NCBI RefSeq assembly: GCF_915070105.1
Contig: NZ_CAJZFJ010000007.1
Span: 1-46,896 of the forward strand
Origin: an uncultured Porphyromonas sp.
Lineage (GTDB): Bacteria; Bacteroidota; Bacteroidia; Bacteroidales; Porphyromonadaceae
Length of the DNA: 46,896 bases
Direction of reading: 5' to 3'
Each line of letters begins with the position of its first letter. Positions within the stretch are counted from its first letter, which is position 1. Made by a program: the position numbers and the translations under genes. This document shows positions 1 through 8,554 of this stretch, in pieces. The notes beneath the pieces are model-generated. The model was not told the DNA's origin and ran no database searches. It saw only the letters and a list, made by a program, of their open reading frames with translations.

Positions 1-354
1 CAGATGGAGCTCAACGCTATGGAGCCCGTCATGGCTCAGTGCTGCTTCGAGTCCATTGACCTCATGATCAACGGCCTCGACACCCTCCGCACCCTCTGTA
101 TCGATGGCATCACGGCCAACGAAGAGAAGTGCCGCAGCTACGTACGTGAGAGCATCGGTATCGTCACTGCCCTGAACCCCATCATCGGCTACAAGAACTC
201 CACCAAGATCGCCAAGGAAGCCCTCGAGACCGGACGTGGTGTCTATGACCTAATCATCGAGCACGGCATCCTATCTAAGGAAGACCTCGACACAGTGCTT
301 GCTCCCGAGAACATGACGCACCCTGTGCGCCTCGGCATCAAGCCACTTAAGTAG
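1..354 (+). CDS. aspA: Aspartate ammonia-lyase (aspartase), C-terminal part
   Basis: Only the last 117 codons are inside the window; the reading frame is open from base 1 and ends at TAG 352-354. The product would interconvert L-aspartate and fumarate plus ammonia in the cytosol. The segment LNAMEPVMAQ, then DGITANEEKC, then ESIGIVTALNPIIGYKNS follows the C-terminal region of aspartases more closely than fumarase C (GITAN and SIGIVT are aspartase-like). The catalytic serine loop lies upstream of the window. A hairpin 55 bases downstream ends the unit. Fumarate made here would feed fumarate respiration in an anaerobe, which is inference. Confidence 0.88.
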   Translation, partial: QMELNAMEPVMAQCCFESIDLMINGLDTLRTLCIDGITANEEKCRSYVRESIGIVTALNPIIGYKNSTKIAKEALETGRGVYDLIIEHGILSKEDLDTVLAPENMTHPVRLGIKPLK

Positions 355-408
355 CCCCCACTCTACAGCCCCAGCCACTACTGGGAGCACCTAGAGGCCA
401 AATAGCGT

Positions 409-450
409 AGCTCCAGCCCTCTTACCCGATACGAGTAAGGAGCTGGAGCT
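409..450 (+). terminator. Hairpin terminator after aspA
   Basis: The arms AGCTCCAGC (409-417) and GCTGGAGCT (442-450) are perfect complements, with an inner CTTAC/GTAAG pairing. A moderately T-rich stretch follows. It lies 55 bases after the aspA stop. Confidence 0.7.
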
Positions 451-526
451 ACTTTACTTTCCTCGCCCCCACCCTCGGGGGCTTCACTCTTTATCCCTCT
501 ATCTCCCCACTGCATCACAGAGTACT

Positions 527-2383
527 ATGTCCCATAGACCGATCCGCAGACTCTGCCTACCCCTCCTCCTCTTACTCCTCTCCTACAGCCTACCTCTAGG
601 AGCAGTGCGCCGTACGATCCACCTCTCCTCCTATGGCCTGAGAGCAGGAGCGAAGGAGAGCTGTACCCCTCTCATGCGTAAGATCCTCGGTGACCTACGC
701 AGAGAGCTACAGAGCGAGGGGGACACCCTCGAGCTCCTCTTCGCCCCCGGTCGCTACCACTTCGCTAGTCAGGGAGCAGACGAGCGTGTGTACTACATCT
801 CCAACCACGACCACCCCGGTAGCCGTCCGATAGGCCTGCTCCTAGAGGGCTGGCGCAATGTGATCCTACGAGGTGAGGGGAGCGAACTCCTCTTCGAGGA
901 TCGTATGCTCCCCTTCGTCCTCGACAGTTGCCGAGGGGTGGAGCTACGTGGGCTAACGATAGACTTCCCCAACCCACAGATTACCCAGCTACATATCCTT
1001 CGCTCCGACACGACCAAGGGGATCACCTTTGCCCCCGCACCTTGGGTCAAGTGGCGACTCTCGGAGCGTGGACAGCTAGAGGCCTACGGGGATAATTGGC
1101 GCTCCATCCCTGAGATCGGGATGGCCTTTGGCCCCAAGAGCCGAGAGATCTGCTACCGCACCGCCGATATGGGCTTTACCAATAGGGGGCTTCGCCTGCT
1201 CACCCCGCAGGAGACCAAGGCCTATCCCCCCTCTGGAGGACAACCCGAGGCGATCCTACATGCCCCCCACTGGCGAGATGCACGCCTACCGAGCGGGACG
1301 ATCTTCGCCGCGCGATCCTACTACCGCCCCCAGCCTGCTATCTTCATCACCGAGAGTCAGGACATCCGTCTGCACGACCTCACGGTGCACTATGCTGAGG
1401 GGATGGGACTACTGGCTCAGAACTCCGAGGATATAGAGCTGGAGCGATTCCACGTAGAGCTACGAACCGATGGGGGGAGGTACTTCACCACGCAGGCCGA
1501 TGCTACGCACTTCGTCGCCTGCCGAGGTCGGGTAAGTCTACAGCACTGTCGCTTCGAGAATATGATGGATGATGCCCTCAATGTACATGGGGTCTATCTC
1601 AAGGTCTTGGCACGAGAGGGCAAGCACACTCTGGTAGGACGCTTCATGCACGAGCAGTCCTTTGGCTTCCCGTGGGCTAGCCCAGGGGACTCTGTGCGCT
1701 TGGTGACCTCGAGGGATATACAGGGGCTGGAGGGTGTCTTTCATGTGCGTACGATCAGCTCCGTAGGGGGACGAGGACTAGAGGGTGCACGGGAGGTGCG
1801 TATCACCTTCGACGAGGAGCTACCCGCTGACTACCATGCCGAGCGAGGCATCAGCATGGAGAACCTCAGCCGTACACCGAGCGTCATCTTCGCGCACAAC
1901 CTCGTACGGCACAACCGCGCCCGAGGTATCCTCATCAACACCCCTCGCCCTGTCCTCATCGAGGAGAATACCTTTGATCACGTCAGTGGCTCGGCGATCC
2001 TCTTCAGCACGGACAACAATATGTGGTATGAGTCGGGGCAGACCCGAGAGGTAGTGATCCGACGAAATACCTTTCAGGACGTCTTGACGAGCCTCTATCA
2101 GTTCACGACAGCTGTGATTAGTATTCATCCGATTATCCCCGAGCTTGCTCTCCAGCGACACCCCTTCTATGGGCAGGGAGCAGGAAGCATCCGCATCGAG
2201 GACAATATCTTCCGCACCTTCGACACACCCCTGCTGCACGCCATCAGCACCGACGGCATCCTATGGCGGGGTAACAAGATAGAGCCCACAAAGACCTACC
2301 CCAAGTATCACCCCAATCAGAAGCGGTTCCTCCTAGAGGGCTGTCGCAATATCGACATCGAGCCCAAGGACCAAGTCGAGTAG
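527..2383 (+). CDS. Secreted GH110-type alpha-1,3-galactosidase
   Basis: Predicted right-handed beta-helix glycoside hydrolase of family GH110, which removes terminal alpha-1,3-linked galactose, as on blood-group-B or linear B structures. The 618-residue length is usual for Bacteroides GH110 enzymes. Residues 1 to about 26 are a signal peptide with a poly-Leu core ending near LGA-V. The segment FENMMDDALNVHG at about 344 and the later FSTDNNMWYESG are recognisable GH110-type sequences, and repeated short 'V.I..NTF' rungs fit a beta-helix. I recognise the family but not which linkage subtype. The gene stands alone, between the aspA hairpin and a terminator shared with a convergent gene. No other glycosidase is adjacent. 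Confidence 0.82.
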   Translation: MSHRPIRRLCLPLLLLLLSYSLPLGAVRRTIHLSSYGLRAGAKESCTPLMRKILGDLRRELQSEGDTLELLFAPGRYHFASQGADERVYYISNHDHPGSRPIGLLLEGWRNVILRGEGSELLFEDRMLPFVLDSCRGVELRGLTIDFPNPQITQLHILRSDTTKGITFAPAPWVKWRLSERGQLEAYGDNWRSIPEIGMAFGPKSREICYRTADMGFTNRGLRLLTPQETKAYPPSGGQPEAILHAPHWRDARLPSGTIFAARSYYRPQPAIFITESQDIRLHDLTVHYAEGMGLLAQNSEDIELERFHVELRTDGGRYFTTQADATHFVACRGRVSLQHCRFENMMDDALNVHGVYLKVLAREGKHTLVGRFMHEQSFGFPWASPGDSVRLVTSRDIQGLEGVFHVRTISSVGGRGLEGAREVRITFDEELPADYHAERGISMENLSRTPSVIFAHNLVRHNRARGILINTPRPVLIEENTFDHVSGSAILFSTDNNMWYESGQTREVVIRRNTFQDVLTSLYQFTTAVISIHPIIPELALQRHPFYGQGAGSIRIEDNIFRTFDTPLLHAISTDGILWRGNKIEPTKTYPKYHPNQKRFLLEGCRNIDIEPKDQVE

Positions 2384-2517
2384 TCGCCTCATCACCATAC
2401 CTTCGACTACTCCCCGTCCCTTCGCCTACCGCTAGAAGAAAGGACGAAGCACGATAGTTCCACATTAAGGAGGACTACTCTCCCCACTACGGGGGCAAGG
2501 CTGGAGTACGATAAAAG

Positions 2518-2559
2518 ACAAGAGCCACAGCTAGGGCGTCCCCCGGCTGTGGCTCTTGT
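2518..2559. terminator. Bidirectional terminator between convergent genes
   Basis: A perfect 14 bp stem (ACAAGAGCCACAGC at 2518-2531, complement at 2546-2559) with a 14-base loop. It sits between the galactosidase gene (ends 2383, plus) and the thioredoxin-fold gene (ends 2571, minus), so it can serve both. Confidence 0.8.
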
Positions 2560-2570
2560 ACATAATTGGG

Positions 2571-3074
2571 TTAAAGATAACTTGCTAACTCCTGTGGTGT
2601 AGGATCAACAGCTCGTATGACCCCTCGCTCATCGACGAGGTACGAGTGCAGTCGCTGCTGGAGTCCCATCACACGTAGACATTCGCTACGCATCTCAGTG
2701 CGCACACACTGCTGGGTCTCCTTGCCCACTTGGTCTAAGGTAAGCGTACGCTCGTACACATCCTGATCAGGATCGAGGGAGATCCCTCGGTAAGCAATCC
2801 TGTCACTAGGTGTAGCACTGAAGAGCTGGCTCCACTGCTGGTTCTCCACCCTACTCTCGGCATCATAAGCTGCCCAGAAGTGAATGAGTGTCATCTGTGG
2901 AGTCTTGCCTTCGGTGAGTAGCCCACGCTGCCTCACGTCCAGAGACTTCATTTCCGGTAGTACATCACCTACCTCTAGCCCGGTATGGGCTGTGGGGCGA
3001 GGTGTGCTTGCGGAGGTCACTACGAGGAGCATACCGCAGGCCAGTACGCCGAAAAGAATTCCTTTCAACGTCAT
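2571..3074 (-). CDS. Thioredoxin/TlpA-fold exported protein lacking the CxxC motif
   Basis: A 167-residue protein with an N-terminal hydrophobic export segment (about residues 4-23). The rest looks like a TlpA/AhpC-type thioredoxin fold: 'GDVLPEMKSLD', then 'TLIHFWAAYDAESR' at 62-75, and near the end 'SYLVDERGVIRAVDPTPQEL'. In an active oxidoreductase the site is WCxxC after FWA; here it reads AYDAES, so both redox cysteines are absent. Two other cysteines occur at about 122 and 131. It is therefore unlikely to be a classical disulfide reductase and may be a binding or structural relative. It is transcribed towards the shared hairpin at 2518-2559. Family assignment rests on motif reading only. 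Confidence 0.65.
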   Translation of the reverse strand: MTLKGILFGVLACGMLLVVTSASTPRPTAHTGLEVGDVLPEMKSLDVRQRGLLTEGKTPQMTLIHFWAAYDAESRVENQQWSQLFSATPSDRIAYRGISLDPDQDVYERTLTLDQVGKETQQCVRTEMRSECLRVMGLQQRLHSYLVDERGVIRAVDPTPQELASYL

Positions 3075-3246
3075 AAAAACTTATTTAAGTCCAACATACC
3101 TACATCATCCACTCGCCATCTCTAGCTCTCTAGGGGTAGCATTATACTCTAAGGGGGGAAGGTCAGGGATTGGTCGGTGTAGGTTCCCGTGTTTCGGGTC
3201 TGTAGGTCTTTACCCTTATACCACTTGTACTTGGCTTAAAGACGCA

Positions 3247-3254
3247 CAAAGGTA
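3247..3254 (-). promoter_or_regulatory. Bacteroidetes -7 box for the thioredoxin-fold gene
   Basis: CAAAGGTA on the plus strand is TACCTTTG on the minus strand, matching the Bacteroidetes -7 consensus TAnnTTTG. It lies 173 bases before the start at 3074. A good -33 TTTG is not evident. Confidence 0.45.
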
Positions 3255-3609
3255 TAAAAAATCAATAAAACTACACTACCCTCTACTTCATCCCCTCTCC
3301 CCCTCCCGGTATCATAGGGGCTCACACAAGTGTAGCTATCTTGGGCTAGCCTCCGTTGAGAAAGGGGAGTACCACTTCTCTGCTGAGGGGAGGTGGGTAT
3401 CGGGCAAGGATATGACACAAACGAGGGATAAATGAGGGATAAACGAGAGTAACCAGCGAAGGAAAGAGGCGAGGATAATCCTTCCAAAGTAAGCGGAAAG
3501 CAAGCGGGAAGGAGCGGAGTGGTAAGGAAGTCTATAGCTGGGGATAAGATAGGGCGAAGGCTGCATACACCACACCTAGGCCAGGATGGATAAGCACTAT
3601 ATAGAGCAA

Positions 3610-3642
3610 GGGCTACACTTCCCCGAGTGGGAAGTGTAGCCC
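3610..3642 (-). terminator. Terminator after ackA
   Basis: A perfect 14 bp stem, GGGCTACACTTCCC at 3610-3623 with its complement at 3629-3642, and a 5-base loop. It lies 38 bases after the ackA stop in the direction of transcription. Confidence 0.75.
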
Positions 3643-3679
3643 TTTGAGCTTACAGATGATCGTTGCGTGCCCGCGAAGG

Positions 3680-4933
3680 CTACTTCGAGAGGATCTCGTA
3701 GGTATCCTTAGCGATCATGTACTCCTCGTCCGTAGCGACGACGACTACCTTGACCCTGCTATCTGCAGCACTGATGACCATGCTCTTGCCACCGACGGCC
3801 TGAGCATTGAGCGCCTCATCGATCTTGATGCCTAGGAACTCCAGCCCACTACATACATCCGTACGCATAGGAGGGCGGTTCTCCCCTACACCCGCCGTGA
3901 AGACGAGGAGGTCAATCCCTCCAAGGGCAGCAGCATAGGCACCGACATACTTCTTGATCCTGTAGGCATGCATAGCGATGGCGAGTGCATCACGATGGCT
4001 ACCCTCACCTGCGGCCTTAGCGATGTCACGCATGTCAGAGCCCTGTGTACCGATACCGGAGATACCGCTCTTCTTGGTCAGGAGGTGGGTTAGGTCAGCT
4101 TGATCGAGGTGCGTCTTGCCTGGCTCTGCCTTCTTTAGGTAGGGAGCGATGAACTCAGGGTCGAAGTCCTTCTTGGTAAGCAGGAAGTCCAGCACACCAC
4201 TGTCTATATCCCCAGCACGTGTACCCATGATGAGGCCTTCGCTCGGGGTAAGGCCCATCGAGGTGTCGATGCTCTTACCATTGAGGATAGCTGCCATGGA
4301 AGCACCACTGCCGATATGTGCCGTGACGATACGGCTGTTCCCTAGGTCGATACCTGCGATCTCTGCACCACGGCGACTGACGAAGTCGTGGCTCGTACCA
4401 TGGAAGCCATAGCGACGGATGCGGTACTTCTCATAGAAGGCATAGGGAAGGGCATACATATAGGCATGCTCGGGCATCGTCTGGTGGAAGGCCGTATCGA
4501 AGACCCCTACCTGAGGAGTATTGGGGAGCACCTTCGTCACAGCCTCGATACCTAGGATGTTCGCAGGGTTGTGCAGCGGAGCTAGCTGGGCACACTCGTG
4601 GAGCTTAGCGATGACCTCGGGGGTGATACGCACGCTCTCGGCGAAGCGCTCAGCACCATGTACTAGGCGGTGCCCAATAGCATCGATCTCATCGAAGGAC
4701 TCGACGAAGTGCTCTTCCTTGAGGATGTCAAGGATGATCTCTACACCACGGGTGTGATTGGGGATGTCGAGGTGACGCTCCTCCTTCTTGCCGTCTGGCT
4801 TACGGAAGGTGATGAAGGGGTCGGCGATGCCCACACGCTCTTCGTTGCCCGAGGTGAGTACCTTGTAGGTGGGGAGCTCGATAAGGGCAAACTTCAGAGA
4901 GGAGCTACCGCAGTTTAGGACTAGTATCTTCAT
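3680..4933 (-). CDS. ackA: Acetate kinase
   Basis: Transfers phosphate between acetyl phosphate and ADP, giving acetate and ATP, the last step of fermentative acetate production in the cytosol. The 417-residue product begins MKILVLNCGSSSLKF with Asn7. It has Arg89 in GHRLVHG, Asp146 in FDTAFH, His178 in RYGFHGTSH, Arg239 in MGTRAGD, and Glu351 in TAGVGEN, the expected ASKHA-fold acetate kinase residues. The length is normal for the family. It is the second gene of an operon, 32 bases after pta, and ends at a strong hairpin. Confidence 0.97.
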   Translation of the reverse strand: MKILVLNCGSSSLKFALIELPTYKVLTSGNEERVGIADPFITFRKPDGKKEERHLDIPNHTRGVEIILDILKEEHFVESFDEIDAIGHRLVHGAERFAESVRITPEVIAKLHECAQLAPLHNPANILGIEAVTKVLPNTPQVGVFDTAFHQTMPEHAYMYALPYAFYEKYRIRRYGFHGTSHDFVSRRGAEIAGIDLGNSRIVTAHIGSGASMAAILNGKSIDTSMGLTPSEGLIMGTRAGDIDSGVLDFLLTKKDFDPEFIAPYLKKAEPGKTHLDQADLTHLLTKKSGISGIGTQGSDMRDIAKAAGEGSHRDALAIAMHAYRIKKYVGAYAAALGGIDLLVFTAGVGENRPPMRTDVCSGLEFLGIKIDEALNAQAVGGKSMVISAADSRVKVVVVATDEEYMIAKDTYEILSK

Positions 4934-4965
4934 AATATAAGTATCTATGCAGAGATTGGTGAGGA

Positions 4966-5982
4966 CTAACCCTTCTTGGCCTTGAGGGCTATGGACTGAT
5001 TAGCGGTGATAGCGGCCATCTTGTAGATATCCTCTACGGAGGCTCCACGGCTTAGGTCATTGACAGGAGCAGCCATACCCTGTAGGACTGGCCCTACAGC
5101 CTCGGCACCTGCTAGACGCTGGACGAGCTTGTAGCCGATATTACCAGCCTCGAGTGTGGGGAAGATTAGGACGTTGGCCTTACCTGCCACAGGGCTACCG
5201 GGAGCCTTGAGCGAGGCAACCTTGCCTACGAGGGCAGCATCTAGCTGGAGCTCGCCATCGAGCTGAAGGTCGGGAGCCTGCTCCTTAGCTAGGCGGGTAG
5301 CCTCGACGACCTTATCGACCATCTCGTGGTGTGCACTTCCCTTGGTGGAGAAGCTAAGCATAGCGATACGTGGCTCTACATTTGCGATAGCACGAGCGGA
5401 CTCGGCAGAGGAGATAGCGATCTGTGCTAGTTCAGTGGCTGTAGGATTAGGCATCACGGCGCAGTCGGCGAAGAGGAGTAGGCCGTTGTCGCCATAGTCA
5501 CCATGGGGGAGGAACATCATGAAGATACCGCTCACACAGCTGATCCCTGGGGTAGTCTTGATGATCTGCAGGGCGGGACGTAGGACGTCACCGGTAGCGT
5601 TGATAGCACCTGCGAGCTCTCCGTCAGCATCGCCAGCCTTGATCATGAGGCAGCCGAGGTAGAGAGGATCCTCGACGAGGATAGCAGCCTGCTCCTCGGT
5701 GAGTCCCTTTGACTTGCGGAGCTGTAGGAGTAGGTCGATGTAGTCTTGCTTCTTAGCGTGCTTCTTGGGGTCTAGTAGCGTAGCCTTCTCGATGTTGCGT
5801 AGGCCGAGGTCATGCGCACGAGATCGGATGGAGTAGGGGTCACCGATGAGCGTCAGGCGGACGACGCCATCACGTAGGAGGCGATCGGCGGCCTTGAGTG
5901 TACGTTCTTCTGTGCCTTCGGGGAATACGATGTGCTGAGGGTTAGCTTTAGCCCTGTCAATGATGTCTTGAATCAAGTCCAT
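4966..5982 (-). CDS. pta: Phosphate acetyltransferase
   Basis: Converts acetyl-CoA and phosphate into acetyl phosphate, the substrate of the adjacent acetate kinase. The product has 338 residues, the size of the short catalytic-only Pta without the DRTGG/N-terminal regulatory domains found in E. coli Pta. Typical segments are 'HIVFPEGTEERTLKAADRL' near the N-terminus, 'ADCAVMPNPTATELAQIA', and 'LIFPTLEAGNIGYKLVQRL' towards the end. It is first in the pta-ackA operon, and a TACCTTTG box lies 38 bases upstream. Confidence 0.96.
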   Translation of the reverse strand: MDLIQDIIDRAKANPQHIVFPEGTEERTLKAADRLLRDGVVRLTLIGDPYSIRSRAHDLGLRNIEKATLLDPKKHAKKQDYIDLLLQLRKSKGLTEEQAAILVEDPLYLGCLMIKAGDADGELAGAINATGDVLRPALQIIKTTPGISCVSGIFMMFLPHGDYGDNGLLLFADCAVMPNPTATELAQIAISSAESARAIANVEPRIAMLSFSTKGSAHHEMVDKVVEATRLAKEQAPDLQLDGELQLDAALVGKVASLKAPGSPVAGKANVLIFPTLEAGNIGYKLVQRLAGAEAVGPVLQGMAAPVNDLSRGASVEDIYKMAAITANQSIALKAKKG

Positions 5983-6020
5983 AGCGACGATAAATTGATG
6001 TTAGAAGATTTGACTATGCC

Positions 6021-6028
6021 CAAAGGTA
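6021..6028 (-). promoter_or_regulatory. -7 box upstream of pta-ackA
   Basis: CAAAGGTA on the plus strand reads TACCTTTG on the minus strand, a full match to TAnnTTTG, 38 bases before the pta start. Confidence 0.6.
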
Positions 6029-6220
6029 CGCATTCTAAGGGATATACTGGCACTTTAGGCACAAGAAGGGGACATCTCTCCCCTCTCTCGGACTACACCC
6101 CGACAAGAGAGCACTCCCCTCGAGTCCACCCTTACCCTATCCCTCCATGCCCCGATCTATTCCCCTTAGCGCAACTAGCGATTACTCTACCTAAGATCTC
6201 TATACCTAATATAATAGTAG

Positions 6221-6267
6221 GACAGCCCGACATAGAGTAGCGGAGGCTATCTCTATGCCGAGCTGTC
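6221..6267 (-). terminator. Long hairpin after the aldolase gene
   Basis: Nested arms GACAGC/GCTGTC, CATAGAG/CTCTATG and TAGC/GCTA form a long interrupted stem. It is the second hairpin downstream of fba on the minus strand and may act as terminator or 3'-end stabiliser. Confidence 0.55.
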
Positions 6268-6280
6268 GCTCATAGGGTCT

Positions 6281-6301
6281 CGCTAGGTGGATCACCTAGC
6301 G
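6281..6301 (-). terminator. Compact hairpin after the aldolase gene
   Basis: CGCTAGGTG (6281-6289) and CACCTAGCG (6293-6301) form a perfect 9 bp stem with a 3-base loop, 22 bases after the aldolase stop. Confidence 0.65.
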
Positions 6302-6323
6302 AAGTATCTGTGTCTGCTAAAGA

Positions 6324-7319
6324 CTAGAGGCGGTCGTTAGAGCCAAGGACGTTGAGGACCTTGTGCATGTAGAGCTTCTTGAGCGAGTCACGAGCTGGGC
6401 CGAGGTACTTACGTGGGTCGAACTCAGCAGGGTTCGTAGCGAAGACCTTACGGATAGCAGCTGTCATAGCTAGACGACCATCGGAGTCGATGTTGATCTT
6501 GCACACAGCGCTCTTAGCAGCCTGACGGAGCTGTTCTTCGGGGATACCGACAGCATCCTTCAGTGCACCGCCGTACTGGTTGATCGTAGCTACCTCGTCC
6601 TGAGGAACGGAGGAAGAGCCGTGAAGTACGATGGGGAAGCCTGGGATCTGCTTTTCGATCTCAGCGAGGATGTCGAAGCGGAGGGGGGGAGGTACGAGGA
6701 TACCGTTAGCGTCACGCTTGCACTGCTCGGGGGTGAACTTGTTAGCACCGTGAGAAGTACCGATCGAGATAGCCAGTGAGTCTACACCCGTCTTGCTGAC
6801 GAAGTCAATGACTTCCTCGGGCTCGGTGTAGGTGTGGTGCTCAGCTACGACATCATCCTCGATACCAGCGAGTACGCCGAGCTCACCCTCTACGGTGACG
6901 TCGTACTGGTGGGCATACTCTACGACAGAGCGTGTCAGGGCGACATTCTCGTCATAGGGGAGGTGTGAGCCGTCGATCATAACAGAGGAGAAGCCCATCT
7001 CGATACAGCTCTTACATAGCTCGAGGCTATCGCCGTGGTCGAGGTGTAGAGCGATCTGGGGGTTGGGGCAGCCGAGCTCCTTGGCGTACTCGACAGCACC
7101 CTGAGCCATATAGCGGAGGAGCGTTTGGTTAGCGTACTTACGTGCGCCACTGGAGACCTGGAGGATGACGGGGGACTTCGTTTCCACGACAGCACCGATG
7201 ATAGCCTGGAGCTGCTCCATGTTATTGAAGTTGAACGCGGGGATAGCGTAGCCACCCTTGATAGCCTTGGCGAACATCTCACGAGTATTGACCAAGCCTA
7301 GTTCCTTGTAACTAACCAT
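6324..7319 (-). CDS. fba: Class II fructose-1,6-bisphosphate aldolase
   Basis: Zinc-dependent aldolase that splits fructose 1,6-bisphosphate into glyceraldehyde 3-phosphate and dihydroxyacetone phosphate in glycolysis, and works in reverse in gluconeogenesis. The 331-residue product shows 'AIPAFNFNNMEQ' near the start, and HLDHGD at 92-97 containing the catalytic Asp94 and zinc His95. It also has VEGELG at 143-148, the zinc-ligand His190 in GTSHG, and 'IVLHGSSS' later with the third zinc histidine. It is a single-gene unit with a TATCTTTG box 48 bases upstream and hairpins downstream. Confidence 0.96.
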   Translation of the reverse strand: MVSYKELGLVNTREMFAKAIKGGYAIPAFNFNNMEQLQAIIGAVVETKSPVILQVSSGARKYANQTLLRYMAQGAVEYAKELGCPNPQIALHLDHGDSLELCKSCIEMGFSSVMIDGSHLPYDENVALTRSVVEYAHQYDVTVEGELGVLAGIEDDVVAEHHTYTEPEEVIDFVSKTGVDSLAISIGTSHGANKFTPEQCKRDANGILVPPPLRFDILAEIEKQIPGFPIVLHGSSSVPQDEVATINQYGGALKDAVGIPEEQLRQAAKSAVCKINIDSDGRLAMTAAIRKVFATNPAEFDPRKYLGPARDSLKKLYMHKVLNVLGSNDRL

Positions 7320-7366
7320 TTGTATTGACTTAAATTAAAGACGGTTTAAAAACTAGTTCTCTACCG

Positions 7367-7374
7367 CAAAGATA
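7367..7374 (-). promoter_or_regulatory. -7 box upstream of fba
   Basis: CAAAGATA on the plus strand is TATCTTTG on the minus strand, matching TAnnTTTG, 48 bases before the fba start codon. Confidence 0.6.
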
Positions 7375-7497
7375 GAATAAATAAACTGAATGCCTAACGA
7401 TTTCTTTAAATTGTTAGCATAAGTATTCCACCACCCCTATCCTACTCCATTATATATAGGCATCCCACGAAAGCGATGGGGACACACCTCCCACTCC

Positions 7498-8352
7498 TTA
7501 CCTAGGGGAAAAGAGCTCCTGATGAGGCAGGGCAAGTCCCTCTCGAAGAAGCCATTGATTCCCCTCGCTCACCTCCCCGTAGGCCTCATACTGCTGGGCG
7601 AAGCAGGGTACTCCATACTGCTGGGCAAAGCGTGCCGTATGCAGTGTCCCACTCATGAGCCCACACTGCACGACCAGCACCTCGGTCGCTAGGGTGGCCA
7701 GCAGGCGATCACGAGCTACGAAGAGCCGCCTATCCACATGTCTCCCAGGGGGATACTCCGAGAGGATTAGCCCACCCCTCCCGAGTAAGGCATTCTGCAG
7801 AGCAGTGTGCTCCCTTGGGTAGGTCTCATCTAGTCCTGTGGCGACGACAGCCACCCCCAGCCCACCCTCCTCGAGGCAAGTACGGTGTGCCTCGGCATCA
7901 CAGCCCCGAGCTAGACCACTCAGGATGACCGCTCCCTGCCCGACGAGCTCCCGAGTGGCACTGCGAGTATGCGCCAGCCCCTCAGCATCGGGTACACGTG
8001 TCCCGATGACCGCCACCCGCCTATGCTCCTCTAGGAGCTCGCACATCCCTAGAGTATAGAGGAGAGGGGGACACTGCCCCCCGAGACGCCTGCGTAGAGC
8101 ACTGGGATAGGAGGCACTACTAGAGGGATGGACACCGATACCGAGCTCGGCACATCGCCCAAGGATCGCCTCCGCCTCCCCGCCATAGCGCTGGAGCTCC
8201 CGCTCATAGAGGTCAAGCCCACTCGGTAGCCCTAGGGGTAGCTCACTGGGTGTAGGGACGGTGCCCAGCAGGACATTGATCTGACGGGGGCGAAGGCCTG
8301 CTAGCTGTAGGGCTAGGGCCTGCACCTGTGTCTCATGTGCTGTTTCTATCAT
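7498..8352 (-). CDS. dprA: Short DprA-family protein (Rossmann/SLOG domain)
   Basis: DprA loads RecA on incoming single-stranded DNA during natural transformation. The DprA Rossmann core is visible: 'YPSALRRRLGG..PPLLYTLG' at about 82-102, VIGTR at 115-119, SGLARGCDAEAH at 145-156, SEYPPG at 198-203 and FVARDRLLATLA at 211-222. The 284 residues are short compared with about 360 usual for bacteroidetal DprA. The C-terminal winged-helix domain is missing, and the helical N-terminal region is reduced. The usual RNR is RDR here, and the region that normally reads 'PG' after the core is replaced by FAQQYEAYGEVSEGN. It may still be the genomic DprA or a divergent paralogue. A near-leaderless promoter box lies 8 bases upstream. 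Confidence 0.8.
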   Translation of the reverse strand: MIETAHETQVQALALQLAGLRPRQINVLLGTVPTPSELPLGLPSGLDLYERELQRYGGEAEAILGRCAELGIGVHPSSSASYPSALRRRLGGQCPPLLYTLGMCELLEEHRRVAVIGTRVPDAEGLAHTRSATRELVGQGAVILSGLARGCDAEAHRTCLEEGGLGVAVVATGLDETYPREHTALQNALLGRGGLILSEYPPGRHVDRRLFVARDRLLATLATEVLVVQCGLMSGTLHTARFAQQYGVPCFAQQYEAYGEVSEGNQWLLREGLALPHQELFSPR

Positions 8353-8359
8353 AGCTACA

Positions 8360-8367
8360 CAAAGGTA
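8360..8367 (-). promoter_or_regulatory. -7 box just upstream of dprA
   Basis: Minus-strand TACCTTTG only 8 bases before the ATG, implying a leaderless or almost leaderless mRNA if used. Confidence 0.5.
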
Positions 8368-8554
8368 CGCAAAGCCTAGGCTCTGTGTTTTATCGAGAGA
8401 GAACTAGAGGAGTATTTACTGCAGGGGCGATGCATGGTCTCTTTAGAGTACTCCTTTCTTTGGCTCTTTGGGGATGTTATTTCATATCCAAGGGCGCCTA
8501 GAGTGCCTAGACGTTAGTCCCGAGGAGAGCTAAATAAGAGAGCCTATCGGGGTG

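Larger units (their letters stand above)
3075..3679. other. 605 bp gap between the thioredoxin-fold gene and ackA
   Basis: I find no convincing gene here. It holds a candidate minus-strand -7 box at 3247-3254, a small CCCG/CGGG hairpin at 3186-3198 inside the presumed leader of the minus-strand gene, an imperfect direct repeat 'gagggataaa' (3423-3446), and the ackA terminator at 3610-3642. The open frames crossing it have no start context or recognisable protein. Confidence 0.6.
5983..6323. other. 341 bp gap between pta and the aldolase gene
   Basis: It contains the pta promoter box at 6021-6028 and two hairpins near the aldolase end (6221-6267 and 6281-6301). The middle part (about 6060-6200) is C-rich with no repeat or gene that I can support. 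Confidence 0.6.

Noticed and set aside
2884..3435. 183-codon plus-strand open frame
   Set aside because: It is antisense to the thioredoxin-fold gene, then runs through non-coding sequence, with no recognisable protein features.
4149..4918. Several plus-strand frames within ackA
   Set aside because: They are shadows of the acetate kinase gene, whose conserved residues are all present on the minus strand.
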